DNA of 64,000 nucleotides from Erythroxylum novogranatense (lineage: Eukaryota > Streptophyta > Magnoliopsida > Malpighiales > Erythroxylaceae), in NCBI GenBank assembly GCA_029891385.1, contig CM057230.1, positions 21,828,847 through 21,892,846 of the forward strand. Reading direction: 5' to 3'. Position 1 is the stretch's first letter. Each line of letters begins with the position of its first letter. A program made the position numbers and the translations under genes. Below are positions 13,281 through 24,246 of this stretch, in pieces. The notes under the pieces are model-generated. The model made no database searches and was not told the DNA's origin. It was given only the letters and a program-made list of their open reading frames with translations.

Positions 13281-14430
13281 TGTAAGCGATCTAGAAGGGG
13301 GGGTTGAATAGATCTTTAAAATTCTTTGAGAATTTCTACAATAAAATCAGAAGTTAATTCACACAAAAACAATTTAATCAAATCTAAATATAAAGAGTAG
13401 GGAAGAAGATCAAACACTGTTTTTATAGAGGTTCGGTGCTAAGACCTACGTCCTCTACCTAAGCTCCCACTTAGAATTTTGCAACCACTTTATTACACAC
13501 TTTATAGTTCAGTGTGAACTCTTACAGTACCGCTTGATTTCTGGCTCAAGCTACCTTATAATTTGATTTGTCTTCCGGCACAAATCCTACCAACACCGCT
13601 TGATTTCCGACTCAAGCAACCTTTCTGAGATGATTTGTCTTCCAAGACAAATCCTACCAACAACACTTGATTTTCTACTCAAGTTACCTCACACGTGACC
13701 TACCACTAGTCACTCAATTTGTAAAAGAAATAGGATAAAGATCTAAGAACAAGTGCTCAATACAAATGTAAACAAAGTAAGAACAATGATGAGCAATTTG
13801 GAGCAAGATAAGAGTATTTTGGCTTGTTGAACTTCTGTCACTTCTTCATCAATCATCCACCCTTTATATAAGAAGAAATATAGCTGTTGGAGCTCTCCTA
13901 GCCGTTGCTTAATTTGTGATAGCCGTTCCTTGATAATCTCCATTCCATTTTTATCAAATTTGATCGTTGGAGCTGATTTCGTGCATCCATAAGTCGACTT
14001 GTCGAATGTATAAGTCGACTTGTTTCAACCATTTACGTAAAATTTCATCTCCGCTCTCCAATAAGTCGACTTGTGACATGTAAGTAGACTTGGTGTCCTC
14101 GATAAGTCGACTTGTGTATGATAAGTCGACTTGTGTTGACATTTCTTCATCTGTAAGTCGACTTGTGCTTTGTAAGTCGACTTGTATTGCCTTCAATGGT
14201 AACATCCGACCAAATCCTTTATAATCCTCATGTTTTATGCCATATTTACTTAGAAGACAACTCCCATCTTGATTCTTCATTGATTAAACACTTGCTCTTC
14301 TTGATTTGTACAATTCTTTCATTGAACATCAATCCCAAAATACCTGAAACAATTTCTTAACCAATTCTATACATTTTATTATTATCAAAACATAAGTGGA
14401 ATTAATTTGTCAACCACCATTGGTCCAACA
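13281..14430 (-). repeat. SIRE-like 3' LTR
   Basis: 1150 bp, TGTAAGCG...CCAACA on the plus strand. It differs from the other LTR mainly by lacking one 21-bp palindrome-bearing unit, plus scattered substitutions, so insertion is recent relative to the surrounding elements. Confidence 0.9.
13991..14183. repeat. AAGTCGACTT palindrome array in 3' LTR
   Basis: Seven perfect copies of the 10-bp palindrome start at 13991, 14012, 14063, 14103, 14123, 14155 and 14174, with one variant (AAGTAGACTT) at 14082. Start-to-start spacings are 21, 51, 19, 21, 20, 32 and 19, close to whole helical turns. Most sites read TAAGTCGACTTGT. Confidence 0.95.
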
Positions 14431-14445
14431 ATCTCCCCCTTTTTG
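14431..14445 (-). other. Polypurine tract next to 3' LTR
   Basis: The minus strand reads CAAAAAGGGGGAGAT immediately before the LTR's TGTTGG. This is the plus-strand primer typical of Copia/SIRE elements. Confidence 0.85.
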
Positions 14446-14772
14446 ATAATGACAAAATACTTAGAAATTGTTTAAAAAATGAAAACAAAGAAACATTGAT
14501 CAAGGTTTTTATACCTTGTCATTTTGGTTAGAAGTCTCCCCCTCAATCATATAAATCACTGAATTTAATAACCTTGTAAGATCAAATAAAATTTTAACAA
14601 ACTCCCCCTTAATCAAGTAACTAAAGAATATTCAATTTCTCATTTTTCTCCCCCTTTTTGTCATAATCAAAACAACTAATACAAACCAACAATAAATGAA
14701 ATATCACAATCACATTAAATAGAGAAACAAGTCATCAAACACAAATAGTCTCAAATCAAACACACTCCCCCT
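14433..14772 (-). repeat. Five repeated AGGGGGAG polypurine tracts
   Basis: On the minus strand AGGGGGAG occurs at 14433-14440, 14536-14543, 14602-14609, 14648-14655 and 14765-14772. The copy at 14648 also has the flanking AAAAA found at the LTR-adjacent tract. Multiple polypurine tracts upstream of the 3' LTR are, as I recall, a known trait of Sireviruses. Confidence 0.75.
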
Positions 14773-15017
14773 CAATCAAATGACGGTGACTAAACGATAC
14801 CAATTATCAATTTCCAATATTAGTCCTCCTTTTTTCATAATTAAAAACCAATATGAAAAATGAAAAAAATAGTCGCAATGCAGTCCATAAACAAACAAAA
14901 CAGCAAACACAAAGAAAATGCAGAGTCATAACATAACAATCCAACAATTAATACAAATATCAGAAAGTCATAAGAAGCACCACACACTTGAAATAACATA
15001 AGAATCCGTGTAGACAT

Positions 15018-15145
15018 AAGTCGACTTGTTTACCTCCATAAGTCGACTTATCAAACCTCATAAGTCGACTTGTCGCACAGTATAAGTCGACTTATCCTTA
15101 AATAACTTCATGTCCAAAAGAGCTTCGTACTTCATAGGTCGACTT
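15018..15145. repeat. AAGTCGACTT palindrome array in internal region
   Basis: Perfect copies start at 15018, 15040, 15062 and 15084, exactly 22 bp apart. A variant (AGGTCGACTT) lies at 15136, a further 52 bp on. The array lies next to the point where pol is lost, outside the LTR. Confidence 0.95.
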
Positions 15146-15189
15146 GTTTCCACACAAGATGACTTGTTACCTTTGTTGTTGTTTTCACT

Positions 15190-15222
15190 CATAAGCCTTG
15201 AACATCCACTATCAATATACCA
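15190..15222 (-). pseudogene. Remnant of Copia aspartic protease, frameshifted from gag
   Basis: Just past the gag stop, in another frame, the minus strand encodes WYIDSGCSRLM. This is the start of Copia protease with its catalytic D-S-G. Homology ends within about 25 bp downstream, and everything from here to the LTR is non-coding, so the rest of pol was deleted. Confidence 0.8.
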
Positions 15223-15238
15223 AGTGCTTGATGAATTT

Positions 15239-16906
15239 TCATTCCTTGCTTGTACCTACAACTGAAACATTCTTTCTACTCATTGGTACCCAAGCCATTT
15301 TGGGTCCATTTTGGTTAGTCATATAAACCACATTAGGAGGTGTTGTACCTTTAATCACCCAAATTTTCTTAACATTAATACATCTTCTAATACTTTTGCA
15401 TGCAATTTCTATATGACCATCCTTTAAGCATCTAGCACATTTTGCAACTTTTCCATCACTGGTAAATTTGGAAATTAAGGAACAATCTCTATTATAAGGA
15501 TCATATCCCAAACCATGTTTAGAAATAGAATATCTTTGTAAAGACAACATATCTTCAAACTTTGCATTTCCACCAACAAATTTTCCAACCACATAAGAAA
15601 ACTCCTTTCTAAGTCTATCAAGCTCATTAGTAAGATTTTCTTTTTCATCCAGGCATGCAGAATGATCTTCCTTAGGACTATCTAAATCATCAATAGTATC
15701 ATGTAAGGCACTATTTTCAGCAACCAATTCTCTTATTTTCTTTCTCAATTTCTTGTTGATTTCAATAGCTTCTTCAAAATCAATTTGCAAAGCATTAAAA
15801 GACTCTATAAGATCTTGATCAAAGAATGTTACCTCATCTTCATCATCACTTGTTGAGGAGCTATTGGCCATAAGCGCTAGGTTGTTTTCATCATCGCTTT
15901 GGTATGCTTCCTCATCATCACTCCAAGTTGCCACCAGGCTGGTTTTCCTTTTTCCTTTGTCGTATTTGTCATTTTTCTGGAAGTTTGATGTGGAGGATGA
16001 ACTTTTGCATTCTCTTGCGAGATGTCCCCGTTTTCCACATTCTTCATTTCTTTCCAAGGCATACCTTTTTCTTTCTCCATTTCTTTCACCATTTAATTCT
16101 TTCCTCCGGTTTTTGAGAAGTCCCTTGAATTTTCTCAAATTTCTGGCGTACATTGCCATCTCTTCATCATCCTCTTTTTCATCTATTTCTTCATCACTTT
16201 CATCAAGAGAGGAAATATTAGCCTTAAAAGCAATTGACTTTTGTGACTTACCTCTACCTCCTCTGGATTTGAGAATGATTTCATAGTTGATAAGTGATCC
16301 CACCAAGGCGTTGAATTCCAAATGGTTTAGATCCTTGGATTCCATTATAGTGGTAACTTGTGAATCCCATTCCTTAGGTAGTGATCGAAGAATTTTCTTC
16401 ACCTTTTCGCTATCCGTCATATGCTTTCCAAGGTTGCCTAATCCATTAATGATTTCTGCAAAATGATCAAGCATAGTAGAAATAGACTCACCTTTCTTCA
16501 TTACAAACATTTCGTAGTCGTGGAGAAGCATGTTGATCTTTGTCTCTCGGACTTGGTTGATTCCTTCATGGGTGATGCGAAGCCTTTCCCACATTTCTTT
16601 GGCGCTGGTACAGGAATTGACTCGGTTTCTTTCCTCAACCGTGAGAGCGCAATAGATTAGCTTCATGGCTTTCGCATTGATGTACGCTTGCCTCCAGTCA
16701 TTGTCGTCGTATTCCAACTCCGTTTTTAACTCACCATTTTCTTTCAACGGTGGTTGTGGACCGAAGATAATTATCTTCCAATTTTCCACTCCTTCGCTTA
16801 TGATGTGATACTTCATAGGATTTTTCCAAGATGAATAGTTAGTACCATTAAATAAAGGAGGGCGATAATTTGTGTTACCTTCTTCCGCTAGTTTATTGTG
16901 TGCCAT
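15239..16906 (-). CDS. SIRE-like Copia Gag polyprotein (nucleocapsid)
   Basis: This open frame encodes the structural Gag protein that assembles the virus-like particle and packages element RNA. I start it at the ATG at 16906 (555 aa); the open frame extends 9 codons further upstream but those overlap the primer-binding site and begin with a non-ATG codon. The N-terminus has the UBN2-type PPLFNGTNYSSWK motif. The middle (roughly residues 110-220) is a typical Copia gag helical domain with 'SLPKEWDSQV'. A zinc knuckle near residue 300 has lost its first cysteine (NEECGKRGHLAREC), whereas a second, CARCLKDGHIEIAC, has the full C-x2-C-x4-H-x4-C pattern. A coiled-coil-like acidic stretch lies between them. 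The end, GPKMAWVP..., is the usual run-up to protease, but the frame stops there. Confidence 0.85.
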   Translation of the reverse strand: MAHNKLAEEGNTNYRPPLFNGTNYSSWKNPMKYHIISEGVENWKIIIFGPQPPLKENGELKTELEYDDNDWRQAYINAKAMKLIYCALTVEERNRVNSCTSAKEMWERLRITHEGINQVRETKINMLLHDYEMFVMKKGESISTMLDHFAEIINGLGNLGKHMTDSEKVKKILRSLPKEWDSQVTTIMESKDLNHLEFNALVGSLINYEIILKSRGGRGKSQKSIAFKANISSLDESDEEIDEKEDDEEMAMYARNLRKFKGLLKNRRKELNGERNGERKRYALERNEECGKRGHLARECKSSSSTSNFQKNDKYDKGKRKTSLVATWSDDEEAYQSDDENNLALMANSSSTSDDEDEVTFFDQDLIESFNALQIDFEEAIEINKKLRKKIRELVAENSALHDTIDDLDSPKEDHSACLDEKENLTNELDRLRKEFSYVVGKFVGGNAKFEDMLSLQRYSISKHGLGYDPYNRDCSLISKFTSDGKVAKCARCLKDGHIEIACKSIRRCINVKKIWVIKGTTPPNVVYMTNQNGPKMAWVPMSRKNVSVVGTSKE

Positions 16907-16920
16907 CCCCAGATACTTCT

Positions 16921-16932
16921 GCTCTGATACCA
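16921..16932 (-). other. Primer-binding site of SIRE-like element
   Basis: The minus strand reads TGGTATCAGAGC, a perfect match to the iMet tRNA primer site, two bases inside the LTR. It shows that the 16935-18104 LTR is the 5' one and that the element runs leftward. Confidence 0.9.
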
Positions 16933-16934
16933 AT

Positions 16935-18104
16935 TGTAAGCGATCTAGAAGGGGGGGTTGAATAGATCTTTAAAATTCTTTGAGAATTTCTACAATAAAA
17001 TCAGAAGTTAATTCACACAAAAACAATTTAATCAAATCTAAATATAAAGAGTAGGGAAGAAGATCAAACACTGTTTTTATAGAGGTTCGGTGCTAAGACC
17101 TACGTCCTCTACCTAAGCTCCCACTTAGGATTTTGCAACCACTTTATTACACACTTTATAGTTCAGTGTGAACTCTTACAGTACCGCTTGATTTCCGGCT
17201 CAAGCTACCTTACAATTTGATTTATCTTCCGACACAAATCCTACCAACACCGCTTGATTTCCGGATCAAGCAACCTTTACAGATGATTTGTCTTCCGGCA
17301 CAAATCCTACCAACAACACTTAATTTCCGGTTCAAGCTACCTCACACGTGACCTACCACTAGTCACTCAATTTGTAAAAGAAATAGTATAAAGATCTAAG
17401 AACAAGTGCTCAATACAAATGTAAACAAAGTAAGAACAATGATGAGCAATTTGGAGCAAGATAAGAGTATTTTGGCTTGTTGAACTTCTGTCACTTCTTC
17501 ATCAATCATCCACCCTTTATATAAGAAGAAATATAGCTGTTGGAGCTCTCTTAGCCGTTGCTTAATTTGTGATGGTCGTTCCTTGATAATCTCCATTCCA
17601 TTTTTATCAAATTTAACCGTTGGAGCTGATTTCGTGCATCCATAAGTCGACTTGTCGAATGTATAAATCGACTTGTCGAATGTATAAGTCGACTTGTTTC
17701 AACCATTTACGTAAAATTTCATCTCCGCTCTCCAATAAGTCGACTTGTGACATGTAAGTCGACTTGTTGTCCTCGATAAGTCGACTTGTGTATGATAAGT
17801 CGACTTGTGTTGACATTTCTTCATCTGTAAGTCGACTTGTGCTTTGTAAGTCGACTTGTATTGCCTTCAATGGTAGCATCCGACCAAATCCTTTATAATC
17901 CTCATGTTTTATGCCATATTTACTTAGAAGACAACTCCCATCTTGATTCTTCATTGATTAAACACTTGCTCTTCTTGATTTGTACAATTCTTTCATTGAA
18001 CATCAATCCCAAAATACCTGAAACAATTTCTTAACCAATTCTATACATTTTATTATTATCAAAACATAAGTGGAATTAATTTTCCAACCACCATTGGTCC
18101 AACA
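16935..18104 (-). repeat. SIRE-like 5' LTR
   Basis: 1170 bp, same termini as the partner. It carries an additional 21-bp unit near 17661-17681, with the variant AAATCGACTT. The primer site lies just inside its left edge. Confidence 0.9.
17644..17857. repeat. AAGTCGACTT palindrome array in 5' LTR
   Basis: Eight perfect copies start at 17644, 17686, 17737, 17756, 17778, 17797, 17829 and 17848, with a variant (AAATCGACTT) at 17665. The layout is the same as in the partner LTR plus one inserted unit. Confidence 0.95.
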
Positions 18105-18498
18105 CGTGCAAGTAATGTTCTAAATGAGATTCTCATATGAGGCCAGTTTAGTGAACTTGATCTTTAATATGCACTCACACATTTGTTTAAATTTTCTATA
18201 CTTTATTTTATGAAATCAACTACTTACTTTATAAGGAATAAATAAAATGTCTGCTAATCTTTTTATGCTCTATTAATGTCATGCTTTAATAAACAATGAC
18301 TAAAAATAATTTATGGATAATATATAAATGCAATATGAATCTCATCATTATAATTTCATCATAAATTCATTTGTCATCTATATTCATCTCATGGACTTTA
18401 TTTATATACATATGAATATGTATAAGATAAAGCAAACTTTTAAATTATTTTGTCACTAAACTACAGCCAATCAATTGATTATATGGTATAAACTAATA

Positions 18499-21400
18499 AT
18501 CTTCCATTTGTAGCAAGACAAACATTTAAGTATCTTATATTGTATCACTATATGACAAACATGTTATTGCTAGGATAGTGACTTAGTAAGAGAATTCTAC
18601 AAGATTCAATATAGTAGGTAGTTGCTTAAATCTTACCACTTTCATCTTAATTATCATCATAATTAAGAGAAACTAGCTAAATACATCCTTGGATCTTTGA
18701 TGAGATGTTAGCCCCTTTTATATGCCTAATGGCTATAATGTTTTACAGTATATTACTGTCTTGAACAATGTAGGAAACTAAATCAAGTTCATTAAAGAAT
18801 TTATTGATCCAAATAATCATTTCCACTAAATGAAATATGTATTATAGCTTAATTAGCAAATGTTGCTACATTGGAACCTTACTAATATCAAATTAATAAC
18901 ATTCTAAGTAAAATGTACTTTGATAAGGATATACTTTTAAAGTTAATATCCATATAACCTTGAACTCAAATATCAACTCATACATAGATTAATGTATATC
19001 TTCAATACTTTACAAGTATTAGATATCTCAAATGTTAAACACCTTTAGTACATTGTCTATGTACTTATAGTAGAATAGGTAACAACTTCCAATCTATCTC
19101 TATAAATCTAATTCTCATAATTAAGTTTTTACCTTTTATATCCAATATGAATTGTTCTTGGAAGATTATATTTTCAACAATTGAAAATACAAATTATTAT
19201 TCTCTTTATGAGTAATATGCCTCTATATACTCCCACTGAAAAGGACAACTATACTTCATTAACCTTCCTGTAGATATAATAAATTTACAATAATTTATAA
19301 AGCAAACTCTGTAAATTTATCTTAAAAGTGAATCTTCGATGTCTCATAACTTTTCATTGTACATCAAATGTATTAACAAAGGCACTAGTTCCAATTTGAT
19401 ATATTATTATGAGATTTTAATCTTTCAAATTTATCTTACTCCTATTGCTTATCTTGCAAATATTTTCCAATAAGTTATCATTAAAACAAACAAGTTGTTT
19501 AATTAATTTGTAAGATTATATCCAACCTTGTGAATACCATATAACCTTTTATTATCCAATTTAATTTAAAACTTAGTAGATAATATATGCTTCAACTAAG
19601 CATCACATCCTAAAATCATTTACTTTAACTTTTCAACGTGTTAGCGTTTCATATCTAATATGAAATCATTTTAATTAATTTAATTGAAACTTTCAAAGGT
19701 AAATTATAGTACTAGACATAGTTATAGAAGAAACAAATATTATATTATATAATATCTTATTTTATATTTTCCTCTTTACATAAAGTTATACTCTTATGAA
19801 ATTTTATTTTGAAGGTATTTAAAAAATCTTATTCCTTATGGATAAACGAAAAAATTGTATCTTATCACATCTATCTCTTTGAAGTGCTTCAACATTCTTA
19901 ATTCTTAATTTTACTTATATTTAAATAATTTGAACTTTTCAAATTTTAAATCAATATTTCATTTAATACTTATAACTATATCACTTATATTTATTATTAA
20001 TTCTAACTAAATATAGGAATCATCCATTTATGAATTGTTATTTTATTCAGTACATCACAAATATAAAATTAACAATTCAATACCATCATCATCCTTTTAC
20101 TAAATATTGATTTGATTTTTCTTCAACTTAACAAGTTTTGTTTCATACAATTCATAATTAAAGGAAACATATATCCTTGTATGCAACTTTATGATTCTCA
20201 TTATATTAATTTAACTAATAGGGCATAAAGGATAGTTTTGATTATCCAACTTTGTATTCTTACCACTTATGTTAACCATAAGCCTGCTTTGATCTAACAC
20301 ATACAAACTATTTGCATAAATTTAGCTTAACTAGTTTTGCTCAACATTTTATTTCTTATCATGCCTTGAACACTGTAATTATTTTGAATATAAATTTATT
20401 ATCAAATACTCATAAGTATAAACTAGAAATATATATGATCATATTATATATAGGCAAGAAAAGTCATGCAATCATTTTTCTTCTAATGACAACTATTATC
20501 ATTCTATAACAAATGCATTCATTTGTAGCCCATGTTTATACTTTTAGTAGGCTAAATTAAATGAAACAATTCCATCAAAGTGTTATAGTTTATAGCTTTA
20601 CTTCATGCGACCTTTTGCATCTTTCTATTATGATGTTGACATTTATCTTATATGAGGTCATCAAAGTTTATAAGACATTAATAAACTTAAAATGTCATCA
20701 CATTTTGTCATTTATATGATATTGACATATCTTTAAAACTTGACATTGAATGCCCAATAGGGATTAATAGCAATATTGCATAATAGACATATAATTCTTC
20801 TATCTAACCTTAAGAACTCTTATCAAATTTAACATACTTCTAAGAAATTTGGTTTACTATCTTAGTATCGTTATACTCAACAAGGTAAATTCAACTCAAA
20901 ATAAAATATAAATGTAAGAAAAGCAAGTAATAGGTTATATGATATGACTACTAAGATTAAAACTTTAATCATATATTTAGTTTCTTCCATTATTTTATAC
21001 GAAATAATAGTCCTCGCTACTATTCAAAAGATTACTTTAGTGTTTCTAATGGACTAGGATCCAAATAAAATTTAGTTGACCTTGACTCACTCCACGAACC
21101 ATCTAAATTTAAATTAGGTAGATAACAACTTTATTAATCATATCTCATGTGACTCCTAGATCTATTAGGTTATAACTCTTGCCAAAACATATATAATATA
21201 TTATTTATAACCTTCCCTCTAAAATCATACAATTAGGAGTCACTCATCCAAATTATACAAATTTAATTGAGCAGGACTCATTACTTTAAGATAAAACATA
21301 TTATGGTTAAAAGAGCCTCGACTCACTCAATATGTGTTACAATACTTAAATTCTGGAAGGCAATAATCACATTCTCAATGTGTTATATTTTAATGAGGGA

Positions 21401-21503
21401 TTTGATTTTGTTCGTCTCATCAAATAAAAATTGCATGTAAAATATCATACATATGAAACAAACAGTATATATGAAACATATAAATAAAGTAAGCAACTTA
21501 TAT
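18499..21503 (-). other. Copy B internal remnant, no coding capacity
   Basis: This AT-rich stretch is the reverse complement of the 3' internal part of family A. Numerous stops occur in all frames and no gene is supported. Confidence 0.7.
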
Positions 21504-24246
21504 TGTAACGCCCCATATTAGAGGTTAGAATATTGAGGAATTTCAATGCATAGTATGCTTTACATAATTGAGTTTTTGTTTATTTATGCATATGCATTTT
21601 TAGACTCGTACAAATTATTATACATACATTCATGACATTCCGGGTGCAATTGGTTTTAGAATTTTGATTAAGATGAGAATTTTGGTCTACTAGTGATGGA
21701 GGTTTATTTGGAAATTATTAGTAATATTTCAAAAAAATTTGGGAATTTTATGAGTTTTCTGGAAATTTTGGGATATTTAGAAAAATAGACAAATGGCTTA
21801 ATGACATTTAGCACTCCTTGTGGATGACAAATGGCTCACAGGCAATGGGGCCATGTGTCAAGATATCAATTAAACACTCAAGCATGTGTTTTGAAAGGCA
21901 ATTTACTGTAACTCTTTGTTGTTCTTCCGATTATGGAGTACTCTTTGAAAATCACCGAACCTTCATCACCGATTATTGTTGTTGATTTTTAAGTTAGTGT
22001 TATCCTTTGTAAACAAAACAATTCATCCCAGCTAAGAATTTGTTTCTCGTTGGTTTTACTTCTTCAACCTTCCACCGAATCCTGTTCTTCACCTTCACTA
22101 TCGAAGAATTTGAAGAAAAATCAAGTAAATGATATTCTAACTGTCTGAGTTTTGTGAATGATTTGGATGATATGCTAGTGTTGGAAATGAATGCATGCAT
22201 GTGAAGGTATAATAGTAGAGTTCGGAGAATGCATGTCCTAAATGACTCAGATGAAGATTTGAAACTATGAATGTGGGAAAATGTAGGAAATTTAAAGTTG
22301 CATGTGTGTTAATCGTATTTTGATGTTCAGTGTGAAGTTTGGAGTTGTAAATTGTGTGTGTGTACTGATGAGTTAAAATGGAGTTAGATGGAATGTTTGC
22401 AATTTATTGGATTTAATTGATGGAGATTGAGTTTCAGATAAAAACACAGTAGAGAGAGAGAGAGAGGAAGAAGATGATTAAAACACTGTAAAGTTCGTCG
22501 CGGCCAACTCTCCTTGGTTCGCTGAAGCCAATTTAAAGGATTTCGCTTTTATGAAAGTTCGTCATAGTCAACTCTTTGGTTCGCCGCCGCAAACTTTTAA
22601 AAAAATTGCGAGGAATTTTGCTCTCTGAAAAGTTTGCTGCGATGAAGTTTTTTGATAACTTGAACATACTTTGGTATTTTAAGCATACCTTTCTGTGTAG
22701 TTATCCGAATGGAGTGAATTTTAATTTGGATTAAATTAGAGACATAAGGCTACAAATTTTTTGAAGAGATTAAATTCTAATTTTGCCTCTAAGAATTTCA
22801 AAATCTAATTGGAAGTTGAGATAAGAATTTTGTTGAAGCTTAAGAAAAGTCTAAAATCTTTTGAGTATAACTTTTAGTATACTAAACCAAATTGGATGAA
22901 CTTTATGTCATTGGAAACCTAAGACAAATAAGGACAACTTAGGAAGTATTACCTAATTACCTTATCTACTTGATGAGAATAATTGAGAAAAGTAGACCCA
23001 AAAGTTGATTGTGAAATAAATTTGGATTAAGGGATTGAGTATGATTTCACTTGATTGTTAATGTAACAAGATTGAGGATAAGAAACCTGGAATTTGTGAT
23101 GAACATGCATTATATATATTCAGTATACATGAATGTGCATAATTGAATTTATAATTATGCACAATAATGATATGTGCTTGTATTAAATGTTTTAGAGGAA
23201 TCCATCGAGCGATCGACTCCAGATATTATCGGGTCGTCGAGGCAATAGGCAATAAGGGAGATTTTTGTAAGTAATTTTAGACATTAATTTTTGTAAGTAA
23301 TTTAGATGGTCTTATCTGTAAGTAAGTCTTATTGAATAATTGTGGGTAATTCAGTAATAAATCTAGTGAGAAAGTTTAGATAGTTATGCTTTGACTGTTT
23401 GTTTGCTGTTTGACTTTAATCCATTGAATGATTTGCAAAGCTGTCAGAATGATATGTTTGAATTTTGGCATGAAAGCAATGATTGGCTATTTATGTTGAA
23501 CATGCAATGAATTTATTTGGTTTTAAAACTGTTAAGTCCTAGTCGTAGGTAAATAGGCATGTCTGGAAGGGTCTACAGCTACTCCTGTTATTAACACCTT
23601 GGTGTCTCCTGTATTGACACTTCGATTTCTCCTGATATAGAGACATATGTCTCTCCTGTTGATACCAATTATGGTATGAAGGATTTATACCCTCTTTTGA
23701 AACTCAATTCTGGTTTTGTACAATTTGTTTGAGATCCAATATAAAATGTTTGAATTGTTCGTTCGATAAACTATTAATGCATATTTTGATATATCATGAT
23801 TGTGTATAATTAGTTGTCAGTCTATGCATAGATTAGTTATTACTCACTAAGCTATATGTTTAGTACGTTAGATTTGCCCGTGTAGGTTTAAAGAGAAGGA
23901 CATAAGGACTGAGACGAGTCAACCACAATGGCCCATGGAGTCTGAATCTTGTTATGTTAAAATTGTATTTTTAGATTTTGTTTTTGGTTTGTCTTTGATG
24001 TATATGATTTTGGAATTATTTGAAGGTTTGTAATAACCTTAATTTAGGCTGGTTCAGGTTTGGAACAAGATGTAATAAGTTCAGTGTATTATGATGTATG
24101 TTTGCTCTGAATTGTTTTTGCTTTGAGCTATTGAGAATGCATGATGAATGTTTCGCATGCTTTGGTTTTGTCTCGATTCTGTATGCATATATGTTATGTT
24201 GTCTGTGTGGCATCCCGTATCTTCCAGGAGATATTAAGGCGTCACA
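21504..24246 (+). mobile_element. Ty3/gypsy-type solo LTR nested in copy B
   Basis: It begins TGTAACGCCCCA and ends GGCGTCACA, termini typical of plant chromovirus (Tekay-like) LTRs. Near the right end is the common segment TTAGTACGTTAGATTTGCCCG. The empty site is visible in copy A near 6320-6340, whose complement reads AACTTATGCACT. Here the left flank is AACTTATAT and the right flank TATGCACT, so the target duplication is TATGC with the left copy mutated. There is no internal coding region; length is 2743 bp. An AG microsatellite lies near 22450-22466. Confidence 0.75.

Larger units (their letters stand above)
13281..18104 (-). mobile_element. SIRE-like Ty1/copia element, internally deleted, young insertion
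   Basis: Two near-identical LTRs (13281-14430, 16935-18104) flank a 2.5-kb internal region. A perfect 5-bp target duplication, CGTGC, lies at 13276-13280 and 18105-18109. On the minus strand the order is LTR, iMet primer site (16921-16932), gag, the first residues of protease, then a palindrome-containing region, several polypurine tracts and the 3' LTR. Integrase, reverse transcriptase and RNase H are absent, so the element could move only with proteins supplied by a relative. A gag of this type, the AAAAAGGGGGAGAT tract and multiple tracts fit the SIRE/Maximus lineage. It sits inside the LTR of family A copy B and is therefore younger than it. Confidence 0.85.

Noticed and set aside
13991..14183. 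Regularly spaced palindromes as a CRISPR-like array
   Set aside because: This is plant nuclear DNA, repeats are only 10 bp, and the intervals are short and variable.
13954..14280. Minus-strand frame with recurring QVDL and TSRL peptides (and its twin at 17613-17954)
   Set aside because: The peptides are simply the AAGTCGACTT palindromes read in different frames; the units are not spaced in multiples of three, and the region is LTR.
15864..16286. 140-codon plus-strand open frame
   Set aside because: It is antisense to the intact gag gene and has low-complexity Ser/Phe content.
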